A stretch of 23,826 bases of DNA from DATKZH01 sp035528065 (GCA_035528065.1 DATKZH010000706.1:1-23826), one strand, 5' to 3'; shown: positions 16,020-23,826, numbered from the stretch's first letter. Translations and numbers: made by a program. The notes: generated by a model not told the origin, from the letters alone.

Positions 16020-19000
16020 TCACTTGCTCAACCGCTCAATCGCCTCGGCCACCTGCGCCCGACGCGCGTAGATCGGCGCCGGGTCGGTGGTGAACGTGGT
16101 CATGTCGTTGGTGATCGACTCGGGCACTTCGAGCAGGGCTTCGTACTTCGCGGCCTCCTGGGGCGAGAGCTTGCCGCGGTGCTTGGTGACCAGCTCCCGC
16201 AAGAGATGGAGGTACTCGTAGTCCTCGATCCCCTCGCGGAGCATCTCCCAGCGGATGCTGGAGACCGGCGGCTCGAACACCGGGTCCGGGCCGGAGATGC
16301 CCGGCGTCGCGGCGGCCAGCGGCGGGTAGACGAAGCGGCCGTCGCCGTTCCCCCAGAAGCGCTTCACCCCCTTGGGCGTCGAGTAGCCGCTCACGTAGCC
16401 CATCGGGTCTTCGTACGGGTTTTGCGGCTCGTCGGGATAGGCGGCGCTGGAGGTCCAGTACATGGCCTGCCAGACGAGGTTGCCCACGATGCGGCGCTGC
16501 CACGTCTGCCAGAGCCACACGCGGAGCTCCGTGGCCGGGTGGTCGATGAAGAGCGTGCAGTACGGCGCCTTGGGACCGCAGCAGACGTACCACCAGAAGA
16601 CGTCGCCCTCGGCTCGCCGCTTTTCGGCCGCCTCGTGGTCGTAGTTCGGGCTGACCGGGCACCAGACGTCGACCGGTCCGGCCAGCGCTTCCTCGGGCTG
16701 CTCGGTGAGCATCGTGCGGAGGCCCGGGGCGTACTTCTTCAGCCGCTCGAACCCGTTCCGCACGAACTCGTAGTCCTTGGGCGCCGGCTCGTCGAACCAG
16801 TAGATGTAGGGCATCTCCAGCCAGCCCTTCTCGCGGAAGTGCGCTTCGAGCTGCTTCACGTAGCTGGAGAACATGGCCTGATACTCGGGCGTCTTCTCAC
16901 CGTAGCCTTCGATCTCCGGCTCGTTCCGGGCGTGGAACGTGCCGCCGCCCATGCCGTGGATCGGAAGCCGGAGGCTCGTGAAGTGGAACTCGTCGATCGC
17001 CCGGGCCATCGCCCGATCGAACGCCGAGAAGTCCAGCTCGGCCCGGGGCGGGTCGGCCTTGGGCAGGAACCTGACGCCGATCGGGTCCATGGGCGTGAGG
17101 TCGTAGGGGCTCATCCGGTGCTCGGAGAAGATCTTGAGATACATGTCGAGCACGCGGCGACGGTCCTCGTCGGTCTTCAGTTGGTGATACCGGAAGACGT
17201 TCCCCGGCGAGAGCCCGAAGGCCGTGTCGATGTGGTTCCGCTTCGGCAGCGCGAAGTCCCACACGTGCAGCTCGATCGGCACGGTCGCCGACCAGCCCTC
17301 CGCCTCGAGTCGAATTTCGCCCGAGTAGTCGCCCGGCTTGGCGTCGTCGGGCACGTGGACCAGCACCCACAGCGGCTGGTTCGCTCCGGCGGCCACGTCG
17401 ACGGGCGCGTCAAGCGGCGGGAGGGCGTCGGGCCACCAATCGCGCACGCCGGTGCGGTCGGTCGGGTGATCGACGAAGTGGTAGTAGACGCGGAGGACCT
17501 GGACGTTCTCCGCCGGGATGCTGCTGCCGTGGGGGCCGACTAGCGCCCCGGCCTTCGCCCTGAGATTTTTGAGCGGCTCGCCGGGCCGGACGACGATCTG
17601 CACCGCCTCGTAGTCGTTGCGGGCGGCGGAGAGCCGGGCGGCGCTGCCCGCGACAACCGCAGGCGGCCGCTGCCGGGGGACCTTGTGCACCGCATCGCAC
17701 CACCAGACGGCCGGACCATCCTTCGCACCGGGCCCGCCCGTGCCGCCGACGAGAAGCTCGCCATAGTCGGACCGGTAGAAGTCGGGGACGGAGAGGGCCA
17801 GGGTGGTTCGGGCCGACTGACCGTCGGCCGACTCCAGGGCCAGCGCAACCTGGTGCTCGCCGGGCCCCTGGGCCGCGACGTCGATCGTGAAAGTAGTCCG
17901 CCGCTTGGCGGCCAGGTCGCCTTGTTGGGTCGGCAACTCCACAGGCGGCTTGTCGGGCGATGAGAGCGCGGCCCGGAGCGTCGCGGCGACGGGCTTCTCC
18001 GTGTTGTTCTTCGCCGCCACGAGCAACCTCGCCCGGCCGGCCCCCTGCGCGTCCTCGAGCGTGATTTGCTCGATGGCCAGGTTGGGGCTGGTGCCTTCGA
18101 CGTCGGCGAAGTCGGTCTTTCCGGCCGCGTCGGACGGCTCGCCGCTGAGCTTCGCCTGGAACTCAACGCGGTTGACCTGGAACGAGCCGTTCTCGGTGGA
18201 GGGGCGGAGCCGCAGGAAGAGCACCCCGGCCGGCACGAGATCGGCCGGCAGCTTCGCTTCCCCGACGCCCAGCCCTTCCTGCGTCGCCAGGGCATGCCAC
18301 TGCTTCCCGTCACGGCTCACTTCGGCCATGCAGCCGCCGCGGGTGTGATAGTTGACGTTGAAGCGGACGTCGCCTGAGAGGAGTTGATGTCCGGGCAGCT
18401 CGAATCGGTAGACCACTTCGCTTCCGGGCCCGAGGCACCACCGGTCGCTGTTGAACCCGGCGGTGGCCCGCTGGAGCGTGCGATGGTAGTTGCTCCCCTC
18501 GTGGCCGAACGTGCCGAGGAACCGGTAGAGGCCGTCGCGGATCGTCTCGCCTTCGCCGAGGATCAGATCGCCGACCTTCCGATGCACCGGGAGCGAGGGC
18601 GTGACGCGCGCGGCGTCGAACTGCACCGTCCCCTTGGCCTGCCATTGGCCGAGCCGCAGGTAGGCCCCGGCCGTGCTCTCCGGCGCTCGAAACACGTGGC
18701 CGTACCATTTCCATTCGTTCGGGGTGCCGTGGTGGTCGCGGTTGGCGAAGCTCGGTCCGGAGACGACGCAGCCGCCCGCGATCGAGCCCCGGGCCCGCAT
18801 CTCGAAGTGGTACAACCGGCCGGGCTCGAACTCGTACCCGTCGCACTGCCAGTAGTTGGAGTTGTCCGCCGCACCGGTGCCGGTGATTTCCAACACCTGC
18901 CGGTCGACCCAGCGGCCCTGGCCGCCGGAGAGCGTCCAGCCGGTGGGTGCGTCGCCGCCCTGGTCGAGCTCGGGATTGGGGACCTGCGTCCACGCGGCCG

Positions 19001-19160
19001 ACGGAGCGGCAAGCCCAACCAGGCAAACTGCCAAGATTACGATCGTCGCGTACGTGAAACGCACCGCATGGCAGACCGTAGGGTGCGTGAAACGCACCAT
19101 ACGACAAAGGGCAGAGAAGCGATTGGTGCGTTGCACGCACCCTACGGCGTTGGCTTTCAT
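16020..19160 (-). CDS. Secreted GH123/DUF4091-type glycoside hydrolase with N-terminal carbohydrate-binding-like region
   Basis: This 1046-residue protein, counted from the outermost ATG, is probably an exo-acting glycosidase. The middle is a TIM-barrel of the GH123/DUF4091 type with an adjacent acidic pair, Asp790-Glu791, in 'YIYWFDEPAPKD'; family 123 uses a neighbouring Asp-Glu pair in substrate-assisted hydrolysis of N-acetylhexosaminides. The DUF4091 end is clear ('KRFWGNGDGRFVYPP', 'RWEMLREGIEDYEYL'). Residues about 58-350 form beta-rich, carbohydrate-binding-like domains, followed by an Ig-like segment (about 355-455). The start is uncertain. The ATG at 19160 overlaps the previous stop as ATGA, but its first codons run through a palindromic repeat. 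ATG 19100 or GTG 19064 would start nearer the signal peptide (RFTYATIVILAVCLVGLAAPSA). Confidence 0.88.
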   Translation of the reverse strand: MKANAVGCVQRTNRFSALCRMVRFTHPTVCHAVRFTYATIVILAVCLVGLAAPSAAWTQVPNPELDQGGDAPTGWTLSGGQGRWVDRQVLEITGTGAADNSNYWQCDGYEFEPGRLYHFEMRARGSIAGGCVVSGPSFANRDHHGTPNEWKWYGHVFRAPESTAGAYLRLGQWQAKGTVQFDAARVTPSLPVHRKVGDLILGEGETIRDGLYRFLGTFGHEGSNYHRTLQRATAGFNSDRWCLGPGSEVVYRFELPGHQLLSGDVRFNVNYHTRGGCMAEVSRDGKQWHALATQEGLGVGEAKLPADLVPAGVLFLRLRPSTENGSFQVNRVEFQAKLSGEPSDAAGKTDFADVEGTSPNLAIEQITLEDAQGAGRARLLVAAKNNTEKPVAATLRAALSSPDKPPVELPTQQGDLAAKRRTTFTIDVAAQGPGEHQVALALESADGQSARTTLALSVPDFYRSDYGELLVGGTGGPGAKDGPAVWWCDAVHKVPRQRPPAVVAGSAARLSAARNDYEAVQIVVRPGEPLKNLRAKAGALVGPHGSSIPAENVQVLRVYYHFVDHPTDRTGVRDWWPDALPPLDAPVDVAAGANQPLWVLVHVPDDAKPGDYSGEIRLEAEGWSATVPIELHVWDFALPKRNHIDTAFGLSPGNVFRYHQLKTDEDRRRVLDMYLKIFSEHRMSPYDLTPMDPIGVRFLPKADPPRAELDFSAFDRAMARAIDEFHFTSLRLPIHGMGGGTFHARNEPEIEGYGEKTPEYQAMFSSYVKQLEAHFREKGWLEMPYIYWFDEPAPKDYEFVRNGFERLKKYAPGLRTMLTEQPEEALAGPVDVWCPVSPNYDHEAAEKRRAEGDVFWWYVCCGPKAPYCTLFIDHPATELRVWLWQTWQRRIVGNLVWQAMYWTSSAAYPDEPQNPYEDPMGYVSGYSTPKGVKRFWGNGDGRFVYPPLAAATPGISGPDPVFEPPVSSIRWEMLREGIEDYEYLHLLRELVTKHRGKLSPQEAAKYEALLEVPESITNDMTTFTTDPAPIYARRAQVAEAIERLSK
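19077..19146. repeat. Paired-hairpin inverted repeat, copy 2, inside the N-terminal coding region
   Basis: This is the same element as 9689-9766: arms 19077-19099 and 19124-19146, with 7-3-7 hairpins at 19082-19098 (loop gaa) and 19125-19141 (loop tgc). The only difference between the arms falls in the loop of the second hairpin; the stems are intact. A degenerate third hairpin follows at about 19048-19065. The element sits between the stop of the reductase gene and the signal peptide of the hydrolase, and stays open in the hydrolase frame. Confidence 0.85.
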
Positions 19161-20035
19161 GAGAGCACCTTTTCGATCGTGTCGAGGACGTCGTCAATCT
19201 GCTCGGGGCTTTCGAAGCCGATGGGGAAGGCGTCGACGCAGCCCAGCCGGAGCACGAACTCGAGCGACTGGCGGCGCTCGTCCGGCGTCACGTGCCCTCC
19301 GCAGGCGAACAGCTTCATGCCGAGCACGCCCTTGCCTTGGTCGTGCAATGCCTGGAAGCACTCGGTGTATTCTTCTGCGGGAGCGTCCATGACCGCGCCG
19401 AACGGATTCATCGGGGCAAGCTGCGTATCGAGCCAGTCGCAGCCGGTCGAGGCCCGAAGCGGGGCGATGCCGTGGCACGAGATACCGACCGCGCGGACGA
19501 TCTTCTTCTCCTTGGCCTCGGCGAGCACGTCCATCACGGACCGCATGTCGGCCGGCCAGGTTTCGGTTCCCATCCCGTGCATCAAGAGCGAGTCGATGTA
19601 GTCGGTGCCCAGCTCCTGCCGAAAACGGTCGAGGTCGACCTTGGCCACCTCGGGGTGTAACGCCCGGGTCTTCGTCTGGATGAACAGATCCTCGCGGGGC
19701 ACGCCCTTGAGCGCTTCGCGCACGAAGATGTGCGTGCCGTACTGGTCGGCCGTGTCGACGTATCTCAAGCCGCGGTCGATGCCGTGGCGGATGACCCGGG
19801 TGAACTCGGCCTGGCCCAGCCGGAGCTGTCGCGACGAGCGCCGAACGCCGTTGCTGCCGGTGCCCATGCCGAGCACCGAGGTCCGGATGCCGGTGTTGCC
19901 CAGCGTGACGAGGTCGGTGCCGCGCCGGATGCGGGGGGCCGTCTCGGCGGCTTGTGCCCGATGTCCGGCTATTGCGGCCGCGCCGGCGGCGATCGCGGTT
20001 CGGGTGAGAAAATCGCGACGTGAAATCTCAGGCAT
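19157..20035 (-). CDS. Tat-exported aldo/keto reductase
   Basis: This 292-residue NAD(P)-dependent aldo/keto reductase starts with a twin-arginine signal (SRRDFLTRTAIAAGAAAIAG, residues 5-24), so it should be folded with its cofactor and then exported. The AKR tetrad is complete: Asp94 and Tyr99 (YVDTADQYG), Lys122 (FIQTKT) and His153 (LLMHG). The barrel otherwise has the usual order, though it is on the short side and ends soon after 'CVDAFPIGFESPEQIDDVL'. The substrate is unknown. Its TGA stop overlaps the outermost ATG of the hydrolase gene by 4 bp, which suggests co-translation and a shared role in glycan or sugar oxidation-reduction outside the cytoplasm. GGGGA lies a few bases before the ATG. 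Confidence 0.88.
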   Translation of the reverse strand: MPEISRRDFLTRTAIAAGAAAIAGHRAQAAETAPRIRRGTDLVTLGNTGIRTSVLGMGTGSNGVRRSSRQLRLGQAEFTRVIRHGIDRGLRYVDTADQYGTHIFVREALKGVPREDLFIQTKTRALHPEVAKVDLDRFRQELGTDYIDSLLMHGMGTETWPADMRSVMDVLAEAKEKKIVRAVGISCHGIAPLRASTGCDWLDTQLAPMNPFGAVMDAPAEEYTECFQALHDQGKGVLGMKLFACGGHVTPDERRQSLEFVLRLGCVDAFPIGFESPEQIDDVLDTIEKVLS

Positions 20036-20137
20036 GGCAATATCCCCGGCAAGTCAGGTGGACCACAGTGAAGCACGAAAACGTCGCCATTGTAAGCCGG
20101 CGCGACGGGCGCGGTCAAACAGGCTGAGCCCGAAGAA

Positions 20138-20157
20138 AGCCGGCGCCAAGTCCGGCT
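20138..20157 (-). terminator. Possible weak terminator after the Uma2 gene
   Basis: Read on the minus strand, a 6-bp stem (agccgg/ccggct) with an 8-nt loop is followed by TTTCTTC. It lies about 115 bp past the Uma2 stop. The short stem and interrupted T tract make it only a candidate. Confidence 0.25.
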
Positions 20158-20187
20158 AAGCGGGACAAGGAGAAGCCTGCACGACGC

Positions 20188-20237
20188 GGGTGCCACTGGC
20201 GTTTCGCCAGTGCACGGGCAAGATGCCCGTGGCACCC
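20188..20237. repeat. Perfect three-way-junction palindrome
   Basis: The 50-bp unit has an outer 7-bp stem (gggtgcc at 20188-20194, ggcaccc at 20231-20237). It encloses two perfect 7-3-7 hairpins, actggcg-ttt-cgccagt at 20195-20211 and acgggca-aga-tgcccgt at 20214-20230, separated by two bases. Every stem pair is intact, so it could fold in DNA or RNA as a clover-like structure. It lies between the Uma2 and reductase genes and is non-coding. Confidence 0.85.
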
Positions 20238-20271
20238 GGCTTGTGCGTGCTACTGAATTCGGGGAGTTACT

Positions 20272-20952
20272 TCACGGCCGATCAAGGAGCTTGAACTTCC
20301 AGTGGCCTCGGGCGTCGCGCCCGGCATCCAGGCGAAAGCGGCACGCCAGGACGTTCGACCTCAGGTAGCCTTCCGCGTCGGCTGGGGCCAAGGAATATGC
20401 CCCCTCTATGAGATGATGGATTTGGAAGACGACCGGCTCCTTGCGGGCGTCGGCGAGCCAGAACTCGGGCACGCCGGCCACCGCGTACGCCGCCGGCAGA
20501 CGCTGCGTGTCTTTCGTGAGGGAGCTGTCGCTGACGATCTCCACGATCAGATCCGGCGCCCCTTCCACCTCGACGTACCTTCCCGGCTCGCCGCCCGACT
20601 TGGGCACCAGGCGCACGCGGCCCGAGTCGAGGCACTCGTGGGAGATGAAGACGATGTCGGGCTCAACGGACAGACCGGCGGCGGGGACGGACACCCGAGT
20701 GCTGTCGATGAACAGGTGCCCCAGGTCCTGACCTTCGGTCCGCTGAAACAACGTCGCGTAGATCAAGCCTTTCAGCGTGCCATGACAGAAAAGGTCTTCC
20801 GGAGACATGTCGACCTCGATCTTTCCGGCCACGAAATCGATGCGGCCGCGCTCGGGGAACCCATCCGAAAGGGCCCAGCGGCGGAAGTCGTCCAGGGAAC
20901 GAATACCCAGCGGAATCTCAACCTGCTCTTCGATAATCACCGACGTTGCCAT
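20272..20952 (-). CDS. Uma2-family (DUF820) putative restriction-endonuclease-fold protein
   Basis: This 226-residue protein belongs to the Uma2/DUF820 family of PD-(D/E)XK-fold proteins. Family landmarks are 'RIDFVAGKIEVDMSP' (about 37-51), 'SVEPDIVFIS' with Asp99, 'PDLIVEIVSDSS' with Asp134 and Glu138, and 'YAVAGVPEFWLAD' (156-168). Uma2 proteins are abundant in planctomycetes and cyanobacteria, and their cellular role is unsettled. The basic residue usually found a few positions before 'YAxAGV' is not obvious here (RLPAAYAVAG), so activity is uncertain. The frame is open further upstream to 21069, but I chose the ATG at 20952 because it gives the usual N-terminus and has CAGG upstream. It appears to be an independent gene. 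Confidence 0.82.
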   Translation of the reverse strand: MATSVIIEEQVEIPLGIRSLDDFRRWALSDGFPERGRIDFVAGKIEVDMSPEDLFCHGTLKGLIYATLFQRTEGQDLGHLFIDSTRVSVPAAGLSVEPDIVFISHECLDSGRVRLVPKSGGEPGRYVEVEGAPDLIVEIVSDSSLTKDTQRLPAAYAVAGVPEFWLADARKEPVVFQIHHLIEGAYSLAPADAEGYLRSNVLACRFRLDAGRDARGHWKFKLLDRP

Positions 20953-21101
20953 GATCGCACCTGCCGTGCTCAGAACGGAAAAGAGCCGCCGATCGCACCT
21001 CCGTCTGCTGAGGATAATTGCATTGTAGGCGAATTGCTGGAGCGAAGCAACGGATTCCTCCAGGTCCATTCAGGGGGGAACCCCGTGCGCGGACCCAAAG
21101 G

Positions 21102-23504
21102 TCAACGTCTCGCGTGCGGCGGGGCGGCGCGCTCTCGGCCGGCCCCGAGGGCCACGGCGGGAAGCACCGACGCGGCCGACCCGGCGTCGAGGTTGAACAC
21201 CGTAAAGCCCGAGGCGCCGAGCGCGCGGGCGTGGTGGATCTGACCCACGACCCGGTCGGGCGTAAGCCGAAAAGCCCCAATGCCCGGGTAGACGGGGATC
21301 CGGCCGTCGACCAGGCGCAACTGGTTTTCAACCAGGCCGATGAAGTTCGGGTCGCTCTGCGTGTAGTCCATCGGGCAGAGGAAGTCGAGATAGCCCGCCT
21401 TGACCCATTCGACCCAGTCCTGCCCCACGTTCTCCCGGCAGTCGGGATAGGCCCCGAATACGGCCGCCGAGATCTTGATTTCGGGCTTGAGCTTCTTGGC
21501 CTCCCGATGCACGGCCTCGACCAGCCGCGTGATCTGCTTGCAGCGCCAGTCGTGGTACGGGTCGTGCAGCTCGCCCGAGTAGCAGTCGCGGGGCCAATTG
21601 GCCACCTCGAGCTTGGTGTCGGCCTCGAACCGCTTGCGGCAGCCGTCGCAGTAGCAGTGGCTGCGGTTCGGATAGCGGATGTAGTCGAAGTGGAGGCCGT
21701 CGACGTCGTACTTCCGCGCGACCTCCAGCATGCTTTCCAGCTCCAGCTTGAAGTTTTCCGGGTGGGAGGGGCAGAGCCACCTCTCTTCCTTGCCCTCGTG
21801 GCTCGCCTGGAGCCGGCCCTCGGCGCGCAGCTTGTCGACGAACTCCCTAGGCGCCCCGGAGAGGTTGTAGTTGACCTTCCAAACGTGGACCTCGACGCCG
21901 TGCTTCTTGCAGGCGGCGACGCACTGGGCGATCTGGTCGCCGTGCTCTTCGTAGGTCTTGCTGCGGGGAAGCACGTCGCTGGGGTAATGCGCCCGGCCGG
22001 CCCAGAGCAGGTTGGGCACCACCATGTTGAACCCGGCCTCGGCCAGCTCCTTGGCCGTGCGCTCCCAGTCGCCCGGATAAGCGCCGGTTCCCGAGTGGTT
22101 CCAGATGGCCCGGCCTTCCGTCGACGAGCTGGGGGCGGCGAGGCAGTAGGCTTCGACGAGCGCCTCGTGAGCCCGGCGTGCCAGCCCGACCACGTTCGGG
22201 TAGTCTTTGCCCGCCAGCTTCGCCTGGGCCGCTTCATGGACACGGACGGCTTCGTCCAAACCGCGGATCGCCGCGGCGTTCCCGCTCGACTTGATATGAC
22301 CGGCGATCGCGTCGATCCCCTCCAGGTGGCCGACCTGGCCGACCCGCTCCAACTCGCTTCGGGCCATGGTTTCCCAGAGGGGCGGGTGCAGCTTGCCGAG
22401 GACCGCGGCCAGGAGCTGCTTCTTTGCGGGGCGGTCGTCGGGGAGCACGAGGTGGCTGAAGAACGCCCCGCGGTCGCTCAGCACCATCGCGGCGTGGCCC
22501 GTCGGGTTGCCTTGGTCGTCGTACCAGTGGCCGATCACGCGGGCATCCGGACGGCTCGGCTCAGGGACGGTGACGTTCCAGGAGGACTGGCGGACCGACT
22601 TGGGCAGACCGGGGACGTCGGCCGCGTCGAAGCGAATCTCGGCCAGCCCGCCGGGCTTTTCCGGACGCACGTACTGCATGCCCCCTATGCCTAACGCGCG
22701 GGCGAGCGGCTGTGGAAGCGAGTAGCATGCGAACAGCTTCCCGCCTCGCTCGACGAACTGCTCCAGGGCCTCGACGGCCTCGGGAGCGATTCGCGGATTG
22801 TGCGCGAGGATCGCGACGTGCCGGTCGCCCAGGGCGCCGTGCACCAGGGCGGCGTCCTCGACGGCGTCGGAGCCCAGGCCCAGCTCGTCCAGCATATTGC
22901 CGAGGTCCTCGGCGGCACGCAGGGCGCCTTCGATTTCGCGGTCACCCTCGTGCGCATAGGCCGCCGGGATGACCAGGGCGACGTCGTGCCACACGGCGGC
23001 CAGCCGGCCCAGGCGAACGGTGCAATCCTCGGGCGGACCGCGCCAGATGGAGATGCGGATCGCGTCGATTTGGTGCCATCCGGCCGGCTCGCCTTCGATG
23101 CTGAACGAGGCCTTGGAGAAGCGGAGCGTCTGCCAGCCCGCTTTCGCGAAGCCTGCGCCCGAGGCGTACCAACCGTCTCCGCTCCGGAAATAGAGGCTCA
23201 ACCGCCCGGCGACCTCCGGTTTCTCCACGGCGACTTCGACGAAGAACTGCCCGGGCGCGGCCAGGTCGAGCTTGACCTCCCGGTCGAGGATGGTCCGCGG
23301 CAGCTTCTCGTCGCTGGCGAAGGGCGCGTCGAAGCGGAGCACCGTTCGGTCGCCCTCTCGAACCATCTCCACCTCCGGCGTTCCCGAGCTGGCGACCCAA
23401 GCCTCCCGGGCCGCCTGGGAGTCGGCGTAATCAAACGCGTCGATCACTTGCTCGCCCGCAGTCGCACTCAGGCTGACCAATAGAAGCAGCGAATGGACCA
23501 TCAT
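21102..23504 (-). CDS. Secreted GHL10-type glycosyl hydrolase-like protein
   Basis: This 800-residue protein has a signal peptide (about 1-17, LLLLVSLSATAG). Residues about 20-180 are a beta-sandwich resembling a carbohydrate-binding module. A GATase/ThuA-like domain follows (about 185-290, 'VALVIPAAYAHEGDREIEGALRAA', 'FVERGGKLFACYSLP'). The C-terminal barrel (about 470-790) has the GHL10 signature DGLHFDYIRYP at 602-612 with the acidic residue Asp607, and a cysteine cluster HCYCDGCRKRF (C617, C619, C622). GHL10 includes the peptidoglycan hydrolase DigH of E. coli, but this substrate is unknown. The start is supported by AGGAG at 23513-23517, eight bases upstream of the first of two adjacent ATGs. 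It has no operon partner in the window. Confidence 0.85.
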   Translation of the reverse strand: MMVHSLLLLVSLSATAGEQVIDAFDYADSQAAREAWVASSGTPEVEMVREGDRTVLRFDAPFASDEKLPRTILDREVKLDLAAPGQFFVEVAVEKPEVAGRLSLYFRSGDGWYASGAGFAKAGWQTLRFSKASFSIEGEPAGWHQIDAIRISIWRGPPEDCTVRLGRLAAVWHDVALVIPAAYAHEGDREIEGALRAAEDLGNMLDELGLGSDAVEDAALVHGALGDRHVAILAHNPRIAPEAVEALEQFVERGGKLFACYSLPQPLARALGIGGMQYVRPEKPGGLAEIRFDAADVPGLPKSVRQSSWNVTVPEPSRPDARVIGHWYDDQGNPTGHAAMVLSDRGAFFSHLVLPDDRPAKKQLLAAVLGKLHPPLWETMARSELERVGQVGHLEGIDAIAGHIKSSGNAAAIRGLDEAVRVHEAAQAKLAGKDYPNVVGLARRAHEALVEAYCLAAPSSSTEGRAIWNHSGTGAYPGDWERTAKELAEAGFNMVVPNLLWAGRAHYPSDVLPRSKTYEEHGDQIAQCVAACKKHGVEVHVWKVNYNLSGAPREFVDKLRAEGRLQASHEGKEERWLCPSHPENFKLELESMLEVARKYDVDGLHFDYIRYPNRSHCYCDGCRKRFEADTKLEVANWPRDCYSGELHDPYHDWRCKQITRLVEAVHREAKKLKPEIKISAAVFGAYPDCRENVGQDWVEWVKAGYLDFLCPMDYTQSDPNFIGLVENQLRLVDGRIPVYPGIGAFRLTPDRVVGQIHHARALGASGFTVFNLDAGSAASVLPAVALGAGRERAAPPHARR

Positions 23505-23512
23505 GATTGGGT

Positions 23513-23517
23513 CTCCT
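23513..23517 (-). promoter_or_regulatory. Ribosome-binding site of the GHL10 gene
   Basis: The minus strand reads AGGAG eight bases before the ATG at 23504, one of the few strong Shine-Dalgarno sequences in the window. It selects the first ATG of the ATGATG pair. Confidence 0.7.
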
Positions 23518-23717
23518 CAAGGCACGGGTTGGACGTCCAAGGAGTATCGGGCCGCTGTGCCGCATTGTACCTGCCGGCCGAGCCGTCCGAAAGCTTCGGA
23601 GAATCACCGACGACGCGAACGTCGGACTCTCGTGCGACCACGGCCAGCGCGGAGCGCGTCGCGGTTGGTGGGGCGACGGCTTCTCAGTGGCTATCCGGAA
23701 AGCGCCAGCGTCAGGTC

Positions 23718-23826
23718 CCCTCTCCCTGTGGGAGAGGGTTAGGGTGAGGGGTTTTGTAGGGGAAGTCGCCTTCCGAGTTTCTGTCGTTTCACCATTTTGC
23801 CCTCACCCCGACCCTCTCCCAGAGGG
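23718..23826. repeat. Inverted repeat of CCCTCTCC type, cut by the window end
   Basis: The left arm is a perfect 9-3-9 hairpin (ccctctccc-tgt-gggagaggg, 23718-23738) followed by ttagggtgaggg. The right arm starts at about 23795 with ccctcaccccgaccctctccc-aga-ggg and runs off the window. The arms are near-exact reverse complements separated by about 45 bp. This looks like another dispersed palindromic family. The 200 bp before it (23518-23717) shows no gene. Confidence 0.75.

Noticed and set aside
20953..21069. N-terminal extension of the Uma2 protein to 21069
   Set aside because: The extra 39 residues do not resemble Uma2 proteins, and the ATG at 20952 gives the expected N-terminus.

Overview
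The window is GC-rich, gene-dense bacterial DNA. I see no rRNA, tRNA, CRISPR array or prophage. Several traits together suggest a member of the Planctomycetota, probably Pirellulales-like (inference, not tested by search): serine/threonine kinases and proteases fitted with zinc ribbons, DUF4139 and DUF4091 proteins, an Uma2 endonuclease, a Tat-exported aldo/keto reductase, a membrane protein with an 'FTLSDLLLMT' segment and a 'YSVGPDRVDD' tail, many secreted glycoside-hydrolase-like proteins, and abundant intergenic palindromes.

Layout. (1) 68-2071, minus: a membrane-anchored trypsin-like protease with an N-terminal zinc ribbon. (2) 2332-6702, plus, diverging from it: three secreted DUF4139 paralogues. 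The second and third are near-identical mosaics, separated by a palindromic element and the vestige of another paralogue 3' end. (3) 6703-7251: a four-copy 44-bp tandem array and a decayed transposase N-terminus. (4) 7252-9674, plus: a small zinc-ribbon membrane protein overlapping a secreted GHL6-like glycoside hydrolase homologue. (5) 9675-10415: a convergent, repeat-rich gap with an AT-richer core. (6) 12550-10416, minus: a Ser/Thr kinase with four C-terminal zinc ribbons, followed within a few bases by a PP2C phosphatase. (7) 14243-12633, minus: a polytopic membrane protein of unknown role. (8) 20035-14338, minus: a compact run of Tat-exported aldo/keto reductase, large GH123/DUF4091-type hydrolase, split aconitase X large subunit and small subunit, joined by short overlaps or gaps. 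(9) 20952-20272, minus: Uma2. (10) 23504-21102, minus: a secreted GHL10-type protein.

Functionally, much of the window looks like extracytoplasmic glycan handling: three different glycoside-hydrolase-like families, an exported oxidoreductase and a co-directional dehydratase. Beside it sit a soluble kinase/phosphatase switch and an envelope-protein cluster (DUF4139) next to a surface protease. No single gene is outside known families. The most unusual features are the kinase-phosphatase-zinc-ribbon module, the gene-conversion mosaic of the DUF4139 pair, and a set of sequence-unrelated intergenic repeats that all fold into perfect hairpins with 3-nt loops.
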